A stretch of DNA of 64,000 bases from Sphingobacterium sp. PCS056 (GTDB lineage: Bacteria; Bacteroidota; Bacteroidia; Sphingobacteriales; Sphingobacteriaceae), in contig NZ_CP096883.1 of the NCBI RefSeq assembly GCF_023273895.1, positions 2,790,001 to 2,854,000 on the forward strand, read 5' to 3'. Within the stretch, counting starts at the first letter, position 1. Each line of letters opens with the position of its first letter. Below, one piece after another: positions 56,801 through 64,000 of the stretch. The translations under genes and the position numbers were made by a program. Under the pieces are notes generated by a model, which was not told the DNA's origin, did no database searches, and saw nothing but the letters and a program-made list of their open reading frames with translations.

Positions 56801-57004
56801 CTCAAAACATTGGATATCGGTTACTCCATACCCAAGTCATTGGCTAATCAAATCAAGACCAATAACATCCGTATCTTTTTTGTTGGAAGCAATTTGCTGA
56901 CTTGGTCAAAATTTAAGCTTTGGGATCCTGAACTTGCCAGCCCAAGAGGAGAAGACTATCCGCTGCCTAAATCATTTACGTTAGGTATCAATGTTAACTT
57001 ATAA
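53858..57004 (+). CDS. SusC/RagA-family TonB-linked outer-membrane protein
   Basis: A 1048-residue SusC protein counted from ATG 53858; an in-frame GTG four codons upstream is less likely. It has a signal peptide (to LLAQ), a carboxypeptidase-D-like domain (GVVTDAQKQPLIGVSI), a TonB-box-like DEVVITGTGTQ region, a plug with NVPGVMAMMQSGQPG and WIRGISTFGG, and a barrel with the DINGDGVIDDGD calcium-loop segment and final LGINVNL. It imports oligosaccharides with the SusD that follows 11 bases later. Neighbouring GH127, GH2 and GH43 enzymes suggest an arabinose-containing glycan. Confidence 0.94.
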   Translation: MKKFLIIAMLLLGFTCSLLAQEIVEITGVVTDAQKQPLIGVSIFVTDSPGLGTVTDSNGRYKIKVERYKRLTFSYIGYIKQDVLIKDVFAINMTLEKSETSVLDEVVITGTGTQKQLTSTGAVSSVNVNDLKSNPTSSLSNALAGNVPGVMAMMQSGQPGKNISEFWIRGISTFGGGTGALVLVDNIERNINDINIEDIESFSVLKDAAVTAIYGSRGANGVILITTKRGKEGKININFKDETIYNTRTITPQFEDGVTYANLLNESRITRNQAPIYQPEELEILRLGLDPDLYPNVDWQDLLLKDGAMTYRANLNMSGGGPTARYFASGSYVEEGGMYKIDETLRNDYNTNANFKRWNYRLNTDFNITKTTVAKVGVAGSLDKRNSPGMGDDDFWGVLFGYSPIRTPVMYSNGYVPAIGTGNQTNPWVVATQTGFNENWTNSIQTNVSIEQNFDFITKGLRARGIVGFDTNNKSNISRRKWPEQWRAERARDENGNLIFTHVSNPSEMFQMSSAEGERREFLDLMFNYDRSFGHHNIGGVIRFTRDALVNTVNIGGDIKNGISRRNQALAGRVTYNWKNRYITDFNFGYTGSENFAIGQQYGFFPAVSAAWNISEEPFIKENLDWVNMFKIRYSWGRVGNDQLRVNGNQERFPYLYTIEEIWRRNSDGSFALDGAGNRIPDGGYQWADYGFNRYYQGMKYAQVASPYVTWEMATKQNLGFDISLFKDKIIANLDFFDEERTGIYMERRFLPAIVGLESTPRANVGAVQSRGFDGRFEYKQTLGAFHITARSNITYSKNVILEKDEENNVYGYQNERGFRVDQAKGLVALGLFKDYDDIRNSPTQTFGNYQPGDLKYKDINGDGVIDDGDRVPIGATRRPNLIYGIGASVSWKSIDLNVHFQGAGKSTFSTYGKTVYAFSEGEWGQVMKGVMGDNRWISADISGDPATENPNASYPRLSYGQNPNNFRESTYWLRNGQYLRLKTLDIGYSIPKSLANQIKTNNIRIFFVGSNLLTWSKFKLWDPELASPRGEDYPLPKSFTLGINVNL

Positions 57005-57015
57005 ATTGAAGAGAA

Positions 57016-59070
57016 ATGCAAAAGAAGATATATTCCATGGTATTATTGGTGCTATGCACCAGTATAATTTCCTCCTGTAAAAAAAATTACCTCGAATCTG
57101 ATCAATACTTCAAAGATCGGATCACGATTGAAAAAGTCTTTAAAAGTAAAGTTTATACAGAAGAATGGTTAGCGCACGTTTTTGAAGAATTAAAGGGTGA
57201 GAATGTTGATGTTGCCAGTAAAGGACTGACACCGCATAATTTTGCCGATGATATGTACTATGGTGATCGGGATCGGGATTTTGACCCTTCAAAGAACGAG
57301 CTTTCTTATAACATGTTCAAAATGGGGCTTTATACTGAAAATGATAAACAAAGCAGTTGGACCCAGTGTTATCGAGGTATTCGCAATGCAACTACCTTTA
57401 TTCATCATGTATATATGAATACAGAGATGACTGCAGCCGAGATTGAGGATTATCGGGGCCAAGCTCGTTTTGGCAGAGCCTATCTGTATTGGCTGCTCTT
57501 ACGCAAATATGGTCCCATTCCCTTATTGCCCGATCAAGGAATCGATTATACAGAAAGCTATGACCAGATTGCTACAGCACGCAGTACTTATGAAGAGTGT
57601 GCGACATTCATCGCAGATGAGCTATTGCTTGCTGCAAAAGAAATGGAAAAATTGGGCATGAATCGTGGTCAAGATGGTTCCGCTCGTCCGAGTTGCGGGG
57701 CAGCATTGGCCACACGTGCCAAAGTCTTGCTCTATGCTGCCAGTCCGTTAGCAAATGGAAACACATCAAGTTTTGCATCCAGATTAATCGATGACACGGG
57801 CAAAAAGTTGCTGTCAGCTGATTATCAAGAAGAAAAATGGGCAAAGGCTGCAGCCGCAGCTAGAGATGTCATTGAGCTGGGCGTATATAGACTGTATTGG
57901 GTTCCGATTCAACAAACTGGCGACGATGCAACCGTTGTACCACCCAAAGACAATAATTTTTCAGAAAAAAATTGGCCAGAAGGTTGGGCAAATATCGATC
58001 CCGCCAAATCCTATGCGCAAGTGTTTGACGGTACCCTGCAAGCCTCCGGAAATCCGGAACTGATCTTCACAAGAGGTAACAATCAAGACGGTGAGAGTAT
58101 TGCAGCTATGGTCATCCATCAGTTGCCGCGTTCTGCAACCGGATGGAATACCCATGGGCTCACGCAAAAGCTTGTCGATGCCTATTATATGAATGATGGG
58201 AAAGACGCTCCCGGTAAAGATATTGAGATCGGACGTGGTAATGGATCAAATCGTTTAAGCGGTTATGTATCAGCTGATGACTATAAATCAGGGAAATATA
58301 AGCCCTTGAGAGAAGGAGTTTCGTTACAATATGCCAATAGAGAGCCACGCTTCTATGCTTCTGTTGCTTACAATGGTAGCTTCTGGACCTTGCTCAATGA
58401 AACCTTGGAACGCAACCGCAATCAGCAAGTATTTTATTATCGTGATGATACCAAGGGCAATGGATTCAATTCTTCCAATGCCTATTGGTTAAGAACGGGT
58501 TTTGGAGTGAAAAAATTTGTTCATCCTAGTGATACCTACGAAGGTGGAAGTGCAGCCCGTGTCATTTCAAAAGCCGAACCGGCCATTCGTTACGCGGATA
58601 TTTTGTTGGGCTATGCTGAGGCGTTAAATGAACTCAGTGGTTCCTACAATATTCCATCATGGCGAGGTGCAACGTATGCGATCAGTCGGGATATCAGCCA
58701 GATGCAGCGCGGTATTCATCCGGTTCGAATTCGGGGTGGTGTCCCTGATTATCCCGCTCCGGTATATAGCAGCAAAGTGGAGTTAAGAAAAGCACTAAAG
58801 CGGGAACGTTTTATTGAATTGATGGGAGAGGGCCAGCGCTACTACGATCTCCGTCGATGGATGGATGCGCCGATTGAAGAAGCTTTACCTATTTATGGCT
58901 GCAACATCTTGATGAATGCTCAGGAACGGGACCTCTTTCATAGACCCGTAGCCGTTTGGACACTTAAAACAACCTTTGCCGATAAAATGTGGTTTTGGCC
59001 GATCAGTCACAGTGAACTGAAACGTAACAAACGACTCACACAAAATCCGGGTTGGACTTACAATGATTAA
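57016..59070 (+). CDS. SusD/RagB-family outer-membrane lipoprotein
   Basis: A 684-residue SusD protein with lipobox ISSCKK (cysteine at residue 21), TPR-like helical region (QARFGRAYLYWLLLRKYGPI near 155) and the conserved C-terminal block KRERFIELMGEGQRYYDLRRW ending in NPGWTYND. Length is slightly above the average for the family. It caps the SusC channel encoded just upstream and binds oligosaccharides at the surface. Unlike the first SusD in this window, the frame is intact. Confidence 0.94.
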   Translation: MQKKIYSMVLLVLCTSIISSCKKNYLESDQYFKDRITIEKVFKSKVYTEEWLAHVFEELKGENVDVASKGLTPHNFADDMYYGDRDRDFDPSKNELSYNMFKMGLYTENDKQSSWTQCYRGIRNATTFIHHVYMNTEMTAAEIEDYRGQARFGRAYLYWLLLRKYGPIPLLPDQGIDYTESYDQIATARSTYEECATFIADELLLAAKEMEKLGMNRGQDGSARPSCGAALATRAKVLLYAASPLANGNTSSFASRLIDDTGKKLLSADYQEEKWAKAAAAARDVIELGVYRLYWVPIQQTGDDATVVPPKDNNFSEKNWPEGWANIDPAKSYAQVFDGTLQASGNPELIFTRGNNQDGESIAAMVIHQLPRSATGWNTHGLTQKLVDAYYMNDGKDAPGKDIEIGRGNGSNRLSGYVSADDYKSGKYKPLREGVSLQYANREPRFYASVAYNGSFWTLLNETLERNRNQQVFYYRDDTKGNGFNSSNAYWLRTGFGVKKFVHPSDTYEGGSAARVISKAEPAIRYADILLGYAEALNELSGSYNIPSWRGATYAISRDISQMQRGIHPVRIRGGVPDYPAPVYSSKVELRKALKRERFIELMGEGQRYYDLRRWMDAPIEEALPIYGCNILMNAQERDLFHRPVAVWTLKTTFADKMWFWPISHSELKRNKRLTQNPGWTYND

Positions 59071-59108
59071 AGATAGATGAGCTTGAACTTATAAAAATAA
59101 ATTGTCCC

Positions 59109-60092
59109 ATGAAGAAAATATATATACAACTCTTGCTACTCGCTATACTGCTCGTATTTAGCCGATGCAATGATGAGTGGAAAGATGAACAATTTGAAAA
59201 TTTTGTTTCATTTAAGGCCCCTTTGACAAGTGAAGGTGTCTCTAATATCTATGTGCGGTATAAAGGAGATCAGAAGACGACTTTCATGTTGCCGATGATC
59301 GTTAGTGGATCGACCATCAATGATCAAAATATGACCGTTCAAATTCGTGTAGATACCGATACATTGAAAGTGCTAAATTATGAACGCTTTCAAAATAGAG
59401 CGGATTTTTATTATCGCGAGCTCACCAGTCAATACTTTTCCATGGCTCCAACAGTCCATATAAAATCAGGTGAAAGCACTGCTTTAATGCCGATCGACTT
59501 TACGCTCAAGAATATTGATATGGTCGATAAATGGGTGCTCCCGCTAACCATCGTGGATGATCCCTCCAACAGTTATCAAGTTAATCCAAGAAAGCACTAC
59601 CGAAAAGCCTTATTGCGGATCTACCCCTTTAACAATTACTCAGGAACTTATAGCGGAACTGCATTAAAAACAAATATGGAGGGCTATGAAAATGAAACGC
59701 CAATCGTTAAAAGTGAAATTCGCAGTTATGTAGTTGATGAAAATACCATTTTCTTTTACGCAGGAAATATCGATGAGGAACGACAAGATCGGGGTAAATA
59801 TAAAATTTATGCCACTTTTAATGAAACTGGTGGGGTGAGCTTTCATGCTGATAATCCCAATATCAATTTTAAAGTGAATAAAGATGCTAGCTATACGATT
59901 TCAGAACAGAAGGATGCGGTACGCCCTTATCTATTGCATCGCTACATCGCCATCAATAATATCGACTATCAATTTACCGATTATACCATGGTTCCAAATG
60001 TTGATATTAAATATAAAGTAACGGGTTCATTGATTTTACAGCGCCGATTGAATACCGAGATTCCTGACGAAGATCAGTCAATCGAATGGTAA
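59109..60092 (+). CDS. DUF1735-like (BT_3987-type) glycan-associated surface lipoprotein
   Basis: A 327-residue lipoprotein (FSRCNDEW, lipid cysteine near residue 20). The first part (VSFKAPLTSEGVSNIYVRY to YRKALLRIYP, about 30-178) looks like a DUF1735 beta-sandwich, and the second (NNYSGTYSGTALK onward) like the DUF4361-type domain that often follows. Proteins of this form are encoded directly after SusD and occupy the SusE position as surface glycan-binding proteins. It is the last gene of the operon; two hairpins follow. Confidence 0.75.
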   Translation: MKKIYIQLLLLAILLVFSRCNDEWKDEQFENFVSFKAPLTSEGVSNIYVRYKGDQKTTFMLPMIVSGSTINDQNMTVQIRVDTDTLKVLNYERFQNRADFYYRELTSQYFSMAPTVHIKSGESTALMPIDFTLKNIDMVDKWVLPLTIVDDPSNSYQVNPRKHYRKALLRIYPFNNYSGTYSGTALKTNMEGYENETPIVKSEIRSYVVDENTIFFYAGNIDEERQDRGKYKIYATFNETGGVSFHADNPNINFKVNKDASYTISEQKDAVRPYLLHRYIAINNIDYQFTDYTMVPNVDIKYKVTGSLILQRRLNTEIPDEDQSIEW

Positions 60093-60148
60093 AAAGAAAG
60101 ACTAGACGGGTCAAGGGGAAAAAGATTTTGGTGATTTAGTTTGTAGGG

Positions 60149-60179
60149 AATGCGGAGTGTAAAAGCTTCGCATTTTTTG
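60149..60179 (+). terminator. Intrinsic terminator of the second SusCD operon
   Basis: Stem AATGCGGAG (60149-60157) / CTTCGCATT (60166-60174) with one G-T pair, loop of 8, then a T-run to 60178. It is 57 bases after the lipoprotein stop. Confidence 0.8.
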
Positions 60180-60217
60180 TTTCAGGTTCGCGATCAGTTC
60201 TGATAGGAGCCTATAGA

Positions 60218-60268
60218 TTTCACCAGGCTACCACTTGACTAGATCTGAATAGTAGTGGCCTGGTGAAA
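60218..60268. terminator. Second hairpin, convergent side
   Basis: Arms TTTCACCAGGC-TA-CCACT (60218-60235) and AGTGG-CCTGGTGAAA (60254-60268) pair over 15 bases with a two-base bulge. It lies 70 bases past the stop of the leftward gene at 60338 and may terminate it. Confidence 0.65.
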
Positions 60269-60337
60269 ATGGAATGGATTTTTTAATCAAAAACATGAAG
60301 TTTTTAAACATGTGCTTAAAACTTGCTCGAATATGCG

Positions 60338-61315
60338 CTATCGATTTAGGATCGGTTCGTTTGTCTGTGCCAGACGCTGTGAACCATTATTGGCAGGACA
60401 AGAGATATCATCCGTTGCGTCATAGATTAATGTTTGACCTTCCTTTATCAATCCTTCCGGCACATAAATTTGAATACGTGTTACACTGTAACCACTCGGG
60501 AAATATCGAATATAGTAACCATCTGGATGTAAAGTCCAAATTCCGCTTGGCGTATCTGTTCTTGGAGGAGCCATACCCGCCAAAATTGCATACTGCTCAA
60601 ACTCTTCATAAGAGTAATTGCCAGAAGATACGAGATTTCTGATGTTATTTTCTGCTTCAAAGACGGCACGTAGCGATGCTGGTAATTGATCTTTTGCAGC
60701 TTGCATAGCATCAAAAGGTAAAATCCCCAATGCACCTCCCTCCAGTTGCAGTAACTGTTTTGGTGTGAGCAAGATTAAGGCAGTTTCCTTGACAGATCCT
60801 GCATAGTCAATAAATTTAGTTCGTGCAATGATGGTCCATAAAAGCATTTGAATATCACTTTGCTCAACCTCAGGGTGTTGTTCTGCACTTTTGAGTATCG
60901 CCACCACGACATCTCTTTTTTTGCCTAATGTAGGAGCATACATGTAACCATCACCTGATGATGGGGCGTGCGTACCAGCTTTCAGACAATAACTTTTGTT
61001 GGTCATCTCATAATGACCTGCCTGTAGGATAAAACCATCCTTCCCATTACGGGATAGTTTCTGTAAAGGTTTGTATATCGCATCTTGTTGAAAATCTGGC
61101 ATCTGTTCTCCCTTTCGGTCCACATCTTCAAAATTTGTCGTGATCGCTTCTGGTTCCTTTAAGAGTTTATCCAAACCTAAAACTTGCGCTCCCTTGCTCG
61201 TTGCAGCCTTACTTACTTTATTGAGTAAGCCACCAAATTGTGCCGATGCAGCATGTGTGCTGAATATTAAACAACAGGAAACTGATATTTTTAATACCGT
61301 TTTCAGAATTTTCAT
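60338..61315 (-). CDS. Secreted protein of unknown function
   Basis: A 325-residue protein with a Sec signal peptide (KISVSCCLIFSTHAASA). The mature part starts with FGGLLNKVSKAATSKGAQ, has a central helical region, and contains SGIWTLHPDGYYIRYFPSGY near 270. I recognise no catalytic motif or named domain. Cysteines in the mature part are few (KSYCLKAG and ISCPAN), so a disulfide is possible. It stands alone between a SusCD operon and a mechanosensitive channel, with its own probable terminator, so no functional partner is visible. Confidence 0.75.
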   Translation of the reverse strand: MKILKTVLKISVSCCLIFSTHAASAQFGGLLNKVSKAATSKGAQVLGLDKLLKEPEAITTNFEDVDRKGEQMPDFQQDAIYKPLQKLSRNGKDGFILQAGHYEMTNKSYCLKAGTHAPSSGDGYMYAPTLGKKRDVVVAILKSAEQHPEVEQSDIQMLLWTIIARTKFIDYAGSVKETALILLTPKQLLQLEGGALGILPFDAMQAAKDQLPASLRAVFEAENNIRNLVSSGNYSYEEFEQYAILAGMAPPRTDTPSGIWTLHPDGYYIRYFPSGYSVTRIQIYVPEGLIKEGQTLIYDATDDISCPANNGSQRLAQTNEPILNR

Positions 61316-61667
61316 AAGGATTATATTTTAGTTAGGTTTATTTTTTGGTAAAGTACTTCTTTAGTCATATATAGATCGTATCATTTTATATCATAAAAAT
61401 AATTTCTGGCATTCAAAATCAATATTGTCATTACAACTTTTCGAAACATATATCTATGATAATAGATTATAAATCTAGTGATATTTTTTTGTGAAATAAA
61501 AAACTGTCCCGATAATTACTGGTCACAATATCAAGTATCAGCGTTAGAAAAGACAGTAGAATGCGATTGCTATCTTTAATAATCTGAAAAATATTTCTTA
61601 GTTTTATTTAGTCCGATTGCGGATCATCGTCACCAAATACTGAAATCTGTTACCTAAATGTCCCCTC
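61316..61667. other. Divergent intergenic region
   Basis: A 352-bp AT-rich gap that must hold promoters for the leftward secreted protein and the rightward channel. No exact TAnnTTTG box or strong repeat is seen. Confidence 0.35.
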
Positions 61668-64000
61668 ATGAAAAAAATATTTGCATCCTATTGTTATCTT
61701 GTTTTTTTAGGCTTCTTTTTTTTATCACCAATCTCTCTGGTAAGAGGTCAGGACAGTATGCATATAAGACGAGATACGTTAAAGGCAGATTTTGTGACCC
61801 AGATGGGAACCTTTTTTAAAGAATCTTCAAAGAAAAGCTTGATAGATCTGGAACAAGATCGAGCAATCATTAGGCAGAATAAGATTTTTGAAGAAATCAA
61901 AATTATTTCGAGGCAGGCTGGCGCATTTTTGAAAAAGGGATTTGATACCGTTTCTCTAAAGTTGGAATTGGATCAGATTGCCGCTTGGCACAAATTATCT
62001 CAAGATGGGGTGTTTGAAAATAAAGGTTCCTCACAAACCTCTCGAAATTTAACAACGACTTTTAATATATTAAATGCGTTGCAAATGGAAGTTAAAGGTT
62101 ATAAGCGAAATGTAGATCATTATCAATCACAGTTAGTCAATTATCGATTACAGATCGACTCGCTGACTAATGACAAATCGTTATTCACCCTATCCCACGA
62201 TTCCTTGGAGTTAAGTTTGTATTTGAGCAGACTTAAGATATTGGCTAAAGAAATATCGCCTGTTAACGAAAAGCTCAGTCAAAATATTAATGGAATACAG
62301 ATCGTACAAAACCTTGTCAATCTCGAACTTCTGAAATTGGAAACAGATATGGATGAAATTCGTTATTATCAGCAGCAGATTTCAGATAAAAGTTTTGCCA
62401 AAGAATTTGCTTCCCTTTGGGAAAAAAGTAAGTACGATCGTCCTCTCGAAGAAATATTTCATTTTTCCATCCTGAAAGCAAAGCTGCTCATGGCTTATTA
62501 TATAAAAGCAAATTGGGGAAAGCTTATGGTTTTATTCATCAGTATTGGAATGGTGATTTTATACTTATTTTCATTAAAAAATGGAATAAGAGAGCAAAGT
62601 GGTGCTGATGCTGGAAATAGTATGTTGCTAAGTGCTCCAATTTGTTCGGGAACTGCTATCGCTTTAGCCATAGGGCAATTTTTATTTACCGATCCGCCCT
62701 TTGTGTTTTCAACCATTATTTTGTTTACTACCGCTTTATTGATCACTATTATTTTTCGTCATCATATCTCAAAATATTGGATGGTCATCTGGTTATCGAT
62801 ATTGACCCTCTATTTATTGGCAGCAATGGATAATTTTATCTTACAGGTCTCTCGTCCGGAACGTTGGGGAATGATCATCATAGCCGTATTTGGTACTCTG
62901 ATAGGCGTATTGGCACTGTTTTTTAAAAAACAACATCGCACACTTCAGGAGCAATGGATTTTGTTTCCCATCTGTTTGATGGTGATTATGGAGGTGATGT
63001 CAATTGCTTTAAATATTTTTGGTCGGCTTAATATTGCGAAGGTCTTGATGGTTTCTGGTTTACTGAATGTCGTAGTTGCCATTGTTTTTCTTTGGGTGAT
63101 ACGTTTAGTAAACGAAGGATTAACCTATGCTTCTATGATCTATAAAAAGCAAGAAAGAAGATTATTCTATATCAATTATAATAGGGTAGGGAAACGGGCT
63201 CCCGTATTTTTTTATACCATCCTGATAGCAGGTTGGTTTATATTGTTTGGACGCAATTTTTATGAATTCAAATTACTTGCTGAACCATTTAATGAATTAT
63301 TTTATAGTGAGCATCAATTAGGGAGTTATACATTTTCTCTATATAATATCCTCATTTTCTTTTTGATTATGTTCAGTGCAACCATGCTTTCAAAAGTGGT
63401 TTCTTTTTTTGCCTCAGATCCACAGTGGAGAAACCACGATGAAAGAAAGGAAAACAAGTTTCATATCGGAAGCTGGATCCTCTTGGTTAGGATCAGTATC
63501 ATCGTATTGGGACTTTTCTTGGCTTTTGCTGCAGTTGGCATACCTGTGCAGCAAATTACGTTGATTATCGGCGCACTAGGAGTCGGTGTTGGATTTGGAC
63601 TGCAAACACTTGTTAACAATTTAGTGAGCGGTCTTATTATTGCTTTTGAAAAACCAGTGAATGTCGATGATCTGATCGAAATTAGCGGACAGTCAGGTAA
63701 GGTCAAGTCGATCGGGTTTAGAAGCAGTGTCATTGCCACGGCCGATGGCGCAGACCTCATCATGCCCAATGGAGACTTATTAAATTCTCATGTGATCAAC
63801 TGGACACTGGGTGGCATGAGGAAGCGTGTTCATATACGGGTGGAAGTGCAATATGGGACAGACTTGGAAAAGGTCAGGACATTATTATTAGATAGTATGG
63901 AGCTAGATGACCAGATCTTAAAAAATCCTGCGCCAGACATACAGTTCGGAGAAGTTTCTGCCCAATTTGTTGCCTTGGAAATCTATTTTTGGGTGAAAAC
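61668..64000 (+). CDS. Large MscS-family mechanosensitive ion channel, 3' end outside window
   Basis: The frame starts at ATG 61668 and is still open at base 64000, giving 777 visible codons. It begins with a signal-type hydrophobic segment ending near GQDS, then a coiled-coil-rich periplasmic domain (about residues 30-270), then roughly eight to eleven membrane helices. The pore-lining MscS helix is recognisable as LIIGALGVGVGFGLQTLVNN (about 630-650), followed by the beta domain with GLIIAFEKPVNVDDLIEI and the MPNGDLLNSHVINWT block. This large periplasmic-domain form resembles MscK/MscM-like channels that release solutes under hypo-osmotic shock. The C-terminal cytoplasmic domain is cut by the window edge. 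Confidence 0.9.
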   Translation, partial: MKKIFASYCYLVFLGFFFLSPISLVRGQDSMHIRRDTLKADFVTQMGTFFKESSKKSLIDLEQDRAIIRQNKIFEEIKIISRQAGAFLKKGFDTVSLKLELDQIAAWHKLSQDGVFENKGSSQTSRNLTTTFNILNALQMEVKGYKRNVDHYQSQLVNYRLQIDSLTNDKSLFTLSHDSLELSLYLSRLKILAKEISPVNEKLSQNINGIQIVQNLVNLELLKLETDMDEIRYYQQQISDKSFAKEFASLWEKSKYDRPLEEIFHFSILKAKLLMAYYIKANWGKLMVLFISIGMVILYLFSLKNGIREQSGADAGNSMLLSAPICSGTAIALAIGQFLFTDPPFVFSTIILFTTALLITIIFRHHISKYWMVIWLSILTLYLLAAMDNFILQVSRPERWGMIIIAVFGTLIGVLALFFKKQHRTLQEQWILFPICLMVIMEVMSIALNIFGRLNIAKVLMVSGLLNVVVAIVFLWVIRLVNEGLTYASMIYKKQERRLFYINYNRVGKRAPVFFYTILIAGWFILFGRNFYEFKLLAEPFNELFYSEHQLGSYTFSLYNILIFFLIMFSATMLSKVVSFFASDPQWRNHDERKENKFHIGSWILLVRISIIVLGLFLAFAAVGIPVQQITLIIGALGVGVGFGLQTLVNNLVSGLIIAFEKPVNVDDLIEISGQSGKVKSIGFRSSVIATADGADLIMPNGDLLNSHVINWTLGGMRKRVHIRVEVQYGTDLEKVRTLLLDSMELDDQILKNPAPDIQFGEVSAQFVALEIYFWVK

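Noticed and set aside
60274..60642. Rightward open frame of 122 codons opposite the secreted-protein gene
   Set aside because: It is antisense to a gene with a signal peptide and good coding character, and its translation has no recognisable feature.
1..64000. tRNA, rRNA, CRISPR array, insertion sequence or prophage
   Set aside because: No cloverleaf-like, array-like or transposase-like sequence was seen on either strand, although small decayed elements could be missed by eye.

Overview
The window is AT-rich chromosomal DNA of a Bacteroidota bacterium, most likely a Sphingobacteriaceae member (Sphingobacterium/Pedobacter-like). The evidence is two SusC/SusD outer-membrane pairs, TAnnTTTG-type promoter boxes, A-rich start-codon contexts instead of strong Shine-Dalgarno sites, many lipobox and Sec-signal hydrolases, and a two-component sensor of the Bacteroidota Reg_prop/Y_Y_Y type. 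I see no tRNA, rRNA, CRISPR, insertion sequence or phage gene.

Region 1 (1-17418) is a sugar and sugar-acid catabolic island, read rightward except for one regulator. It holds two paralogous GH2 glycosidases (the first cut by the window edge) around an SSS symporter and an RraA-like protein. Next come an enolase-superfamily dehydratase, a short-chain dehydrogenase and an SMP-30 lactonase, then a divergent pair of paralogous AraC regulators. A sugar-porter MFS protein, a second SDR, galactonate dehydratase (dgoD) and an HpcH/HpaI aldolase follow. Together these fit a non-phosphorylative route: sugar, lactone, aldonate, 2-keto-3-deoxyaldonate, pyruvate plus aldehyde. A SusC, a frameshifted SusD and a lipoprotein (18146-23763) follow after a 727-bp leader.

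Region 2 (23839-32029) is read leftward. One operon is egtD-egtB-ABC ATPase-permease/binding-protein fusion: ergothioneine-type biosynthesis joined to an EgtUV/OpuC-like importer. The binding domain of the fusion appears circularly permuted, which is the most unusual thing in the window. Downstream are a zinc alcohol dehydrogenase, an OPA-family MFS transporter and a PhnX-like HAD hydrolase, a set reminiscent of phosphonate-associated gene clusters, followed by a decayed gene remnant.

Region 3 (32231-36786) is a leftward iron-uptake operon (TonB siderophore receptor plus PepSY membrane protein) behind a Fur-like box, preceded by a Bcr/CflA MFS pseudogene with a large internal deletion.

Region 4 (37315-60092) is a polysaccharide-utilisation region. 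It has a sulfatase, a GH76-like enzyme, a leftward split two-component system (periplasmic-propeller histidine kinase and separate AraC-type response regulator), a mutarotase, a GH127-type beta-L-arabinofuranosidase, a third GH2, a GH43 arabinanase-like lipoprotein, an IPT/NHL lipoprotein, SusC, SusD and a DUF1735-like lipoprotein. The enzyme set suggests an arabinose- and galactose-containing plant glycan.

Region 5 (60338-64000) has a secreted protein of unknown function (leftward) and a large MscS-family mechanosensitive channel that runs off the right edge. Intrinsic-terminator hairpins close most of these units. No similarity search or composition calculation was run; all family calls are from motifs read by eye.
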